Shown: positions 1-8,508 of the stretch, piece by piece
Position numbering within the stretch: position 1 is the first letter of the stretch
Layout: the number at the start of each line of letters is the position of its first letter
Assembly (NCBI GenBank): GCA_964200185.2
Contig: CAXNAD020000338.1
Location: 1-21,485, forward strand
Length of the DNA stretch: 21,485 bases
Origin: Choristocarpus tenellus KU-1152
Lineage: Eukaryota; Phaeophyceae
Direction: 5' to 3'
The notes under the pieces: generated by a model
Told to the model about the DNA's origin: nothing
Databases searched by the model: none
Seen by the model: only the letters and a program-made list of their open reading frames with translations
Program-made: the position numbers and the translations under genes

Positions 1-60
1 CTCCCCCCTCCCCCTCCCCCCCCAATCAACCTATATAACCCTAAACCGACCCGACCTGAC
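1..60. repeat. C-rich / low-complexity left end
   Basis: Runs of C interrupted by T at 1-23 (G-rich on the minus strand, the sense strand of the channel gene), followed by CCCGACC/CCTGACC-like direct repeats up to the exon boundary at 61. This lies in the intron after exon 6 of the OSCA-like gene. Confidence 0.6.
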
Positions 61-1383
61 CTGATCTCAACGAAGTATTCCCAGTCCTTCCAGGTGTGAT
101 ACAGGGCATTTCCGACAAAAAAATACATGTACAGCAGTGATACCCACAGCCTGAAAAAAAAACAACACACACACACACACACACACACCAGACATCGCAA
201 CACATATTCAATGGATGGATGGATGGATGGTTAGTTGATCGACTAATGTAAGTGTGTAGGGTTAGTAGGGGGATGGGCAGTTGGTTGAGTGAGCAACTAT
301 TTAACTTGGTACGGGTAAATGGATGGATGGATGGATGGTTGTACACGTCATGATAGTAATAGTATCAATAGAAACATGCACCATAGACAAAACAAATGTC
401 GGGGAACAGAGAGGGGGGGGGGGGATCACCTCAGTGTTGGATATGTTCTAGAAAGTACACCATAGGACAAAAAAAAAAGTTATCAAAAGTTATCAAAAGT
501 TATCAAAAGTTCTCTAAATGTAACAATATGTAATAAAACGTAACAACAAAATATAAGTAGTGTAACAAATGTAACACATTGTAACAATATGTAATGAAAC
601 ATAACAAAATGTAACTAGTGTAACAAAATGTAACACATTGTAACAATACGTAATAAAATGTAACAACAAAATGTAACTAGTGTAACAAAATGTAACATAG
701 TGTTTCAATACATAATAAAACATAACAAAATTTAACATGGTGCAACAAAATGTAACACATTGTAACAATACGTAATAAAATGTAACAACAAAATGTAACT
801 AGTGTAACAAAATGTAACATAGTGTAACAATAAGTAATAAAGCGTAACAACAATACGTAACATACTGTATATACTTCAATACGTAGTAAGACATAAAAAA
901 AATGTAACATACTGCAACAAAACGTAATAGAACGCAATGACAGAATGTAACATATACACCACAGAATGATGTAGTACAACAGAACCACAACCCGCCCAAA
1001 CATTACACAAAACAGCGGAACACAATGTTCAAATTTAAATATGAAACACAACACAGCACTCAGAAACTTGCCCATCTCCCCCCACATCTCTGGTGGACAA
1101 AGTCGGACTACCTACGGGACTGTGCCTCGACCCTGGCCAGGGTGAGTCGGTTGAACTCAGTAGCATCAGGTTCATCTTTTTCTTCTCCAAAGTAGTAGAT
1201 CGGAATCAAGACTGCCATCGCCACTAGACCTGGCCTGAAAATACACACACACACACACACACACACATGCATACATGTGTATGCATACATATTAAGAATC
1301 ATTCCATGCATTTCAAGTATGCAAATACAAGACAGTGCAAGGAAAGACTGTATTTTAATATTACTCACACCAAAATGGCTAGC

Positions 1384-1429
<46 letters not shown>

Positions 1430-2363
1430 TAATAATAATATATCAGGAAAAAAAAATATCACGTGCGTTTGCTACGGTGCGTTCAATCATTAACAATTTG
1501 TTTTTTATTTAATAATGTCATTGAGGTGCAGCACAACATAGAGCCAGACTCAGTTTTACAAAAAGAAAAGAAAAAACTGAGCGTGCGTTTAGAAACACAT
1601 AAGACGCACGCTATGGCAGCGTTTTTTGTTTTTTTTAATAAATCACCCCTAAACAGTACCTTGAATGACCTCTCAATCCAGACAAGGATTCGAAAAAGAT
1701 GAAAAGGGCTGTGGTAGGGGGTTTGCAGTGAATGCAGCTTGAACTTAAGGTTAGGGTGAATGCAGCTTGAACTTAGGGTTAGGGTGAATAAAGCTTGAAC
1801 TTGAGGTTAGGGTGAATACACCTTGAACTTAAGGTTAGGATGAATGCAGCTTGAACTTAAGGTTAGGGTGAATACAGCTTGAACTTAAGGTTAGGGTGAA
1901 TGCAGCTTGAATTTAGGGTTAGGGTGAATAAAGCTTGAAATTAAGGTTAGGGTGAATACAGCTTGAACTTTAAGGTTAGGGTGAATACAGCTTGAACTTA
2001 AGGTTAGGGTGAATACAACTTGAAATTAAGGTTAGGGTGAATACACCTTGAACTTAAGGTTAGGGTGAATGCACCTTGAACCAAGGAAAGAAACACTTTA
2101 GGTTCTTACTTGATTATATTGATTATATCGATTATATCGGTAGAGATTCCTACTATCGGTTGCTCATATTTTTTTTATGTTGTCTCCATCAGGCGTTTTT
2201 TTGACACCGAGACTCCAAATACTTACAGAAAAGTCACTTTGCACATGAACTTGAGGAACCTCAAGAAAACAAAAGTGTCCATTCCCACACAGCGGAGGGT
2301 CTCCACGTCATCCACCTTGCCAATCGTTTTGATCCATGAAAACAGACCTATCACATCATACAC

Positions 2364-2400
<37 letters not shown>

Positions 2401-2609
2401 AGTTGTACACACACAAAGAGACCGGGAGGGGGAGGGGGGGGGGGGGGGGGGGGGGGGGTTGGCTAGTTGCGGGGGGCGGGAACGTGCGTAGCGGGGGGGG
2501 GGGGGGGGGGGCCGAAAGAAGAAAAAAGTGTTCCGGNNNNNNNNNNACAACACAACAACACAAACGCCAACTAGCCAACACCACACGGCGAGAGGGGTGG
2601 AGACAGGGG

Positions 2610-2650
<41 letters not shown>

Positions 2651-5501
2651 GGGTTTATCTACTGGGACAGTAGATTAAATTGCTTAGAGTGAGGGGAGTG
2701 GAGGGGATACAAAGAACATACAATTGTTGCAGGAACAGTTTCTTGCTCTAACCGATCATAGAGACTCCAGGTCACGGATTGTGGCTCATGGGGGGTGCAC
2801 AAACAATGCAATATCTACATAGTTGGAAGTTTGTAGGCTGGGTTTTGGGATAAGAGTTGTAGTTAGGAGTTAAGGGTTATGGTTAGGGTAAGGGGAGGGA
2901 GGAGGGATGGTTGGTATACCCAAAATTTCTATATAAAAAAAAGTATTCATTAGATCAACTAGTACAGTACTGGGCAGTTAGTTGCCTGGGTAATGTCATT
3001 TATTATAGCGATATTGAGGGCACTTGTGAATTTATCAATCGGCATGGGAGAGGTTAGGGTTAGGGTTAGGGTTAGGGTTAAGGGTTGGGGTGAGACACCT
3101 CAAATAAAACAAAACAAAAAAAAAGGAAACTAGTTAACTGAAGTACTCCTCTTTCTTTACCCATTTGCAGCAATTTATTGAAATCATACAGTAGGAGTAG
3201 CGGGGCGAATTTTTTTTTGGTATTAATTTCTTCCCTTTTTTTTCCAAGCAAAAAAAAAAAATGTACCAAATAAGTACACACACGCTTGATCCATTATCGA
3301 GGCTCACGAACCTTCAGAATAGGTGGAAATTGAGTTGGAGCTTCATCGGGGACCATGCCAGAAACAGGAGGTTCCATGGTGTGAGGCGAGGCTATCGGTC
3401 ATGGCTGATATGTCCACACCACAGACAGTATAATTCTGAATCCCTCTTAGAATCAAATAAAAAAATTAAAAACACTTTAAGTCCACAGTAAGAAGTAACT
3501 GTTCGAGACTCTCGAAGAACATAGCCTACAAGAACATTACTGCAGACCATACTGCAAAAAAGTACGACACATTGACGCCGCCGGGCTTGCACCGGGGTAA
3601 TGTTAAGGGGCGGGGGGTCGATCCTATTGGCCGCACACGCCTGATCACGGTGGCAATGTACTCCTTTTAAAATGTATAGAGCATACACTCTAAAGCAGCT
3701 CACGTCTCCTCTGGAACATTTCAGTTTTGCACTTCACGTCTGCTTTTTCGATTTTTTTGCCAATTCATTCACACTTCTATGTATGAAGTTCTGTGAAGTT
3801 CTACGTTTGCCTTGAGAGCATAATTCTCTACTTGTTTGAAAATTTTCTGACACAACTCGGAAAATGCTCTCTATATATATATGTATATATGACAAAATTA
3901 AGCATATTCTTGCAGATGTTTGTCAGCGCCTTTCAAATGCAACTCTGGATACCCTCTCTCCTACTTTGACTCATTTTTTCATCTCCTACCTCTACTCTTG
4001 ATGCAACACCAAGTGCTAATGGTAAAGCCTGGATTAAAAAATGATTGATGGCACACTGAAGGCAAAACTAACAGGTAGACCAAACCTCCGAGACGGTGAC
4101 TCCTTTCAAACATAACTAAGAAGTAACTGATTGACTCAACCCCTACACCACTTCAAATGCTCTAGAACAGGTAAACATGCAGTGCACATAATACAGTTAC
4201 AACAGGTGTATCATGTTTTATGTGCATCTAATGCAATTTGCTGTGTGTAAACATATTCACACATGTTTTTGCTTGGCCTCCACCTGAAAGCAGTTGCAGC
4301 AAGCAGTAAACGTCCTTTAATTTACGTTCCAACAAAACCCTGGCAATATTGCGACCTTTAACCACAAACCTACTTTCTTAGTTACAAGCTCACATATCCT
4401 TGCAGAAGGGTTCAACTCTGCAGTTCAAATAATTGCAACATTGTCCTTACTAGCCTTGAGTGTAATTTAGAGTAATTTGCTAGGATAACCAAGTCCAAAT
4501 TCATTCACAGGAAAGAACTTGTGCTTCTGCCACTTTCATAGAGTTCTTGTCAGCTCACCCTTAGGGGGCTCATCAGGGGTGCGGTTGGGCCTTTCAGCAC
4601 GGCGGGGCTGGAAGATGTCCTTCTTGGTGGACTTGTGTCTCCATAACTCAAACAGGCCATAGAATATTACAGCCTGGAGGGACAGGCAGCGATAGGAAGG
4701 ATGCGAGGAGTTCTTAGTCGGATGTGGAATAGGATGGTGATAGCAACGGTTTCTGGAGAAACCCAACACTCTCTCACACTAAGTACGATGCAATATTAAA
4801 GCAAGGTCATGGCGGCAACAGCAAAACAAACATCATCGCAATAGGGTAGGATGCACGCCAAGAGAAGGGCTTATGAGAGAGCGGCTTCACGACGCTTTAC
4901 TCTGGAACACATAATTGATCACAACCGTTGATGGGGTAGGATCACTTCATTTCTTTGCATTAAATTAGAGAGGAGACCATCATGGTGTGGCTTCAAAGGT
5001 GAGGGCATGGAGGTGCCAGTGTATGATAGGGGATGGAATCGAAAGTTAAGAATATTGGAAATGAACACTTACTCGGGAATCACGCCGACACAGGGTCGTT
5101 CATGTATTATTATGTCAAATGGCACGAGCAGTAGCCCAAGAACCACTACCACCTTCAGGAGAAGCGGAACTCCGCGCTAAGTGCCACATTCGACCCCAAC
5201 TATGCCTAGCTGCAGTTGGTCTCTAATTTCCAAAGCCTACTATTCCTCGGTCTATCCTCCAACTTGTGTACACAACTCGCCACCCCCCAACACCACAGTC
5301 TTGACACTCAACCCTAAACGATAAGTTCATCGTATCTTGTGCGCGTGAGGAGTCGGGGAAGGAGATTAGGCTAGAATGTATATTGGAGCTGTGCAACAAG
5401 CTCATACCCAATCAGAGATGGAACACCAGCAAGAGGTCTTTGGCGCTTACCTGCACTGCCGACAAGGCGATCGTTGAAGATACCGGAGACCAAGAAGACA
5501 T
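61..5501 (-). CDS. OSCA/CSC1/TMEM63-like channel protein, N-terminal part (spliced, partial)
   Basis: Six exons on the minus strand: 5501-5451, 4673-4559, 3391-3308, 2347-2227, 1234-1112 and 150-61. All junctions are GT-AG and phase-consistent, giving 194 codons; the gene continues beyond position 1. The start is ATG at 5501, whose exon ends at a CAG|GTAAGC donor. Visible family features are a first hydrophobic segment running into FYGLFELW (about residues 8-28), a basic IFQPRR stretch, the pre-TM block FSWIKT..VDDVETLRCVGMD followed by FVFLRFLKF, a TM segment ending LIPIYYFG (about 112-143), FNRLTLARV, and a second TM segment after SRRLWVSLLYMYFF. This order matches the RSN1_TM and DUF221 N-terminal regions of OSCA/TMEM63 proteins, which are osmosensitive or mechanosensitive cation channels in plasma or endomembranes. 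The pore region lies outside the window. The family call rests on remembered motifs and order, not on a search. The exon at 5451-5501 is the least certain because it is short. Confidence 0.8.
164..189. repeat. (CA)n microsatellite at a 3' splice site
   Basis: About 13 CA units. On the minus strand this is (TG)n followed by a T-run and CAG, ending 14 nt before exon 6 (starts at 150) of the OSCA-like gene. Confidence 0.9.
212..338. repeat. Two (GGAT)n tetranucleotide blocks
   Basis: ATGG/GGAT repeats at about 212-231 and 318-338, each ending in GGTTAGTT or GGTTGTAC, separated by about 90 bp of unique sequence. Intronic in the OSCA-like gene. Confidence 0.85.
478..960. repeat. TGTAAC-rich satellite array
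   Basis: It opens with three copies of AGTTATCAAA (478-512), then dozens of TGTAACAAAA/TGTAACAATA-like words. A higher-order pattern is visible: CACATTGTAACAAT starts at 574, 634 and 756, i.e. spacings of about 60 and 122 bp. Decay increases toward 960. It lies wholly within intron 5 of the OSCA-like gene, and the open frames across it are repeat artefacts. Confidence 0.85.
1243..1266. repeat. (CA)n microsatellite at a 3' splice site
   Basis: Twelve CA units; on the sense strand (TG)n followed by ATTTTCAG, ending 9 nt before exon 5 (starts at 1234). Confidence 0.9.
1385..1441. repeat. (AAT)n trinucleotide microsatellite
   Basis: About 18 AAT/ATA units with one AAC interruption near 1425. 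Intronic (intron 4 of the OSCA-like gene). Confidence 0.9.
1725..2082. repeat. 28-bp minisatellite containing a telomere-like hexamer
   Basis: About 13 tandem copies of a 28-bp unit of the form GGTTAGGGTGAAT plus AC/GC, AGCTTGAA and CTTAA. Each copy carries TTAGGG (one TTAGGA). Units vary at a few positions (GCAGC, ACACC, AAAGC). The array lies in intron 4 of the OSCA-like gene, 145 bp from exon 4. Confidence 0.95.
2360..2398. repeat. (CA)n/(CATA)n microsatellite at a 3' splice site
   Basis: CACATACATACATA leading into a pure CA run. On the sense strand this is (TG)n then TATG repeats, ending 13 nt before exon 4 (starts at 2347) of the OSCA-like gene. Confidence 0.9.
2425..2647. repeat. G-homopolymer cluster around a 10-N assembly gap
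   Basis: Near-pure G runs at about 2425-2458, 2493-2511 and 2610-2647, with Ns at 2537-2546. TTGGCTAGTTG (2459-2469) and its inverse CAACTAGCCAA (2568-2578) flank the gap. Homopolymer lengths are unreliable. Intron 3 of the OSCA-like gene. Confidence 0.8.
3052..3089. repeat. Interstitial telomere-like tract (TTAGGG)4
   Basis: Four perfect TTAGGG units at 3054-3077 followed by degenerate TTAAGGG and TTGGGG. A looser GGTTAGGGTAAGGGG is near 2883. Intron 3 of the OSCA-like gene. Confidence 0.9.
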
Positions 5502-5678
5502 GGCTCCCACACGCTTATTTCAGCCTTGTTTTGGGGTAAGTCGTTGTCCCAATCAGTCGAATTCCTTCCCTTCAACCTCCAAAAATCGAGGGTACTCCTC
5601 TACCTTCCCTCAAACGATCAGGGATGGTAACACACACCCAAGCACACTTCTTCTTGCGCCAACACAACGCTAGCCACA

Positions 5679-7264
5679 ATGGGCCTGTATGAGCTTTCCA
5701 CTACGTACAACGACTTCGTGACAGAATGTGCGGAGATGTTGGGAGTACAATGTGAAGGGATGTTCGAAGAAGAAGGACGGTGGATCATAAAACAGAGGGT
5801 CTGGTACATATCAACTTGTACTTTTTTGTTCATGCACGATTTATTCAAATTCGGAGTTTGACTTGGGATTTAACGGCACAACAACCAAAAAGATACATAC
5901 ATATTTTGTTTTTTCCAATAATTTGATCTATCTATATAATCTTTCACCACTCACCACCGATTTTAGATTGGTCTGTTCCAAAAATTTAAAAACTAAAGAC
6001 GGGATCCGACATCGGAGCATGATGTATTTCTTTGGGTCTTGAACCAACGTCAAATGTCGGAATTCGCTGATGAGAAATCGGCTGAGTACTACAATGGAAG
6101 GAAATCAGTGTATATCCTCACCAAAAACAAAGTTCTGACGTCAACGAATACCCCAACACAATGAATAACAGTATTTGTGTAACACCTATGTAAATAAACT
6201 GTACATCCAACTCTAAAGTAGAAATGTATACCGACTGACATGAAAAGAGGGAGACAGACCTAATACACAGACCTCTGTAACTACACACACTCTGCTATTT
6301 GGTATTGAGTCACACTTACGTAATGGTAATCTGACCCTTAGTGAACCTGCCAAGCTTGTTAGGTTATTGTTGATTGATGGTGATAGTTACAGAGTTGACT
6401 GGAAAGGCAAAATTGACTTGGACATTGAGATGGCTCCTTCACATACAAAGATCACTTCGAACACGTTGTGCCCTTACTCGCCATTCAGAAGATACTAGTC
6501 CCTCTCGTGAATAACTCTTCTAAGCATATATGGTATATACGCACAAGGTTGCATCCCATGTACAACAGGTAGCCCCGTACAGCTCCACCTTGGGTATTGG
6601 TCGCCTGTTTCACATGTGTTGGTAGAGGAATTGACCTTTATTTGAAACACATCCTTTGTGTCTTTCTACTGGGGTATATTTGATCTCCGCGAATTCTGTT
6701 GGTGATATACTTAAAAGATAGGGCAAGACGAACACATCAGATTTGTATTTGCTTGCAAAGAAAACGGTTCCAATGCGTATCATCAATTCCAAGCTGGATT
6801 CACTGGACTAGTGGGCAAGGCAGGCTTCTCAATCTCATGCGACTCTTCCCTTGTTTCTACACCTCCTTCATCAAGCCAGTTTCACCTATATTGACCAGAT
6901 GTGTCCTGGTTGTTCTCCTTGTCCTCTTGCTTTGCGATATACTACAACAAGGGTCAAAGTACCAGTAGGCCTTTGCTTGACTGTGATGATGTCAGGGTGC
7001 ATAGACGAAAGGTGTAACAAAAACCCTACCGAGCCCCCAATAAGGTAACTTTTCTTAGCATCAAAGCAAAGTATCTGTAACTCTCAGCTCAGGGAGATCA
7101 ACTTAAACATTCATTTACATACAGACCCCAGGCAGCATACCCCTTCATTGATTCGTGATTTGATGCCACTTTCTTGCTGCAACTCTAGTCGTTATCAACA
7201 GAGGATTATTCTACTATTGAACATTCAAATCCAAGAGCAAAAACCGCAAGCAATGAATTTCTAG
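5679..7264 (+). pseudogene. Possible decayed coding region, family unknown
   Basis: The first stretch starts with ATG at 5679, 178 bp from the divergent start of the OSCA-like gene, and reads MGLYELSTTYNDFVTECAEM; it closes with TGA at 5859-5861. A second opens at ATG 6054 (SAEYYNGRKSVYILTKNK) and stops at 6164. A third, in another frame, runs to TAG at 6496-6498 and contains DGDSYRVDWKGKIDLDIEM. A fourth frame, from about 6644 to 7264, carries TAG near 6719, TAG near 6809 and TAA at 7046-7048, plus the cluster CPGCSPC. No catalytic motif is identifiable. It may be a degraded mobile or viral-type gene, or a host gene with exons I failed to connect; chance is not excluded. Confidence 0.27.
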
Positions 7265-7273
7265 GTGGGTGTT

Positions 7274-7839
7274 CTGTTGAAGTATCGTAGAGGGTACGAG
7301 TTTTGCCCTTTTTGTCCGTTCGGGGCTTGGCTTCCCATTTTTTTTAAATGACATTTTCCTATTCCGAAATGTTCGGAGTAGGTATCATGTACATACATAC
7401 CCGGAACAAGGATATTGACACTTCCAAACAACATGATGTGTTACAGGCGATATGTCGTGATGGCGGTTTCATAAACACCATTATGACCTTGAAGTCCTAG
7501 ATTTTTGTATATTTGTACTTCTTGACTATTTACTTATTTAGTTATTATCACCCCCCCACATAGTACATCAGTGCCAGTCCCTTTTTATACAATAATATTG
7601 ACCATACTTATGAAGGAATAATCCAAGTGAGAGATCCAGCATATTCGACGACTTGTGCACCAGGAGTCCTATACGTGCATCAGTGTCATCTATAGGCCTG
7701 TAGATTGGAGCTATACATCCTGTGGAGGTAAGCATCTGGAGCGTGCTGTAACAAATAGCCAAAATCACATCAAAATCACAATAATGGACTTTGGCCCCAA
7801 ATGGACGCGGTTCTACCACCCTCTAAGATACTTTGACTC
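7274..7839 (+). mobile_element. MITE-like element, copy 1 (interrupted)
   Basis: The ends are imperfect inverted repeats: GTATCGTAGAGGG at 7282-7294 against CCCTCTAAGATAC at 7819-7831, extending outward to GACTC at 7839. Internally, 7295-about 7435 matches the right part of copy 2 in reverse complement (ACGAGTTTTGCCCT, GGGGCTTGGCTT, ACATTTTCCT-like blocks). About 7754-7839 matches the left part of copy 2 (CAAAATCACATCAAAAT, CTTTGGCCCC, AAATGGACGCGG). A 315-bp insertion separates the halves. No target-site duplication is visible. No coding capacity, so non-autonomous. Confidence 0.65.
7439..7753. mobile_element. Insertion nested in MITE copy 1
   Basis: This segment is absent from the otherwise collinear copy 2 (8251-8508). 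It begins with TGTTACAG (7439-7446) and ends with the inverted octamer CTGTAACA (7746-7753), consistent with short terminal inverted repeats. It includes a C-run near 7552-7558 and carries no recognisable gene. Its boundaries are inferred from comparison with copy 2, which is diverged, so they may be off by several bases. Confidence 0.45.
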
Positions 7840-8250
7840 ATTCTTGCTAATCATAAGCGCTTATCAGGATACTACTGCAAACCCTCCTTTTTGGGCATGC
7901 TGTTGGGTGCATGCAACAAATATATCCCTTTCAGCAACTACTTCAGAAGTAATAAGCCTGGACACAAAACTGAGAGGATAGTAGCAGTAATTTCTCTACT
8001 GCCATCATCCACTTTGTTAGCACATCGTTGGACCAAAAAAGTCGCTTCACCTGTGTACCTGTGCTATCGAAGTTTTAAATGTAAGGTGAGATATAGGATC
8101 TTACCTTATTTGTACACATTTCATTACCCACAGTGCTTGTGCTGTCCTATACATTTCCCACCCCTATCCTGCCACTCAAAATGGACATCGTGAGGTTGTA
8201 ATTGAAGGTGTGTCTTGGTGTGTGTGGGGTCAGGACTAAACCTCATTGGA

Positions 8251-8508
8251 GAGCCAAAGTATCTTAGAGGGCACAGCCGCGTCCATTTGGGGGCCAAAGT
8301 CCAATGTTGCAATTTTGATGTAATTTTGGCTATTGTGTGTGTTAGGAAATGTCAATGTTGATGTTCTGGGCACACATTTTAATAACATACACATTTTACC
8401 CACTCCGAAACATTTTGGAGAAGGAAAATGTAATAAATCGCCCATGGAAAGCCAAGCCCCAAATGGACAAACAGGGCAAAACTCGTACCCTCTAAGATAC
8501 TTTCACTC
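8251..8508 (-). mobile_element. MITE-like element, copy 2 (uninterrupted, inverted relative to copy 1)
   Basis: 258 bp bounded by GAGCCAAAGTATCTTAGAGGG at the left and its imperfect inverse CCCTCTAAGATACTTTCACTC at the right (2 mismatches over 21). TGGA occurs immediately outside both ends (8247-8250 and 8509-8512), a candidate 4-bp target-site duplication. The interior matches copy 1 in reverse complement on both sides of that copy's insertion. Open frames reported across it are incidental. Confidence 0.7.

Noticed and set aside
514-1087. Several minus-strand open frames rich in Cys, Tyr and Leu
   Set aside because: They are translations of the TGTAAC satellite (reverse GTTACA) and have no independent support.
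478-2082. CRISPR array
   Set aside because: The repeats are direct tandem units with no unique spacers, in a spliced eukaryotic gene. No cas genes are present.
2356-2651. Poly-Pro and poly-Gly open frames around the N gap
   Set aside because: They translate G-homopolymers and Ns; lengths and frames are assembly artefacts. The same applies to 14064-14545.
5071-5150. Hydrophobic minus-strand open piece (VVVVLGLLLVPFDIIIHERP) with a GTAAGT donor, as an OSCA-like exon
   Set aside because: Its donor is in phase 2, which does not fit the acceptor at 4673 (it would create a stop). The exon at 5501-5451 joins in phase 0, so this piece is treated as intronic.
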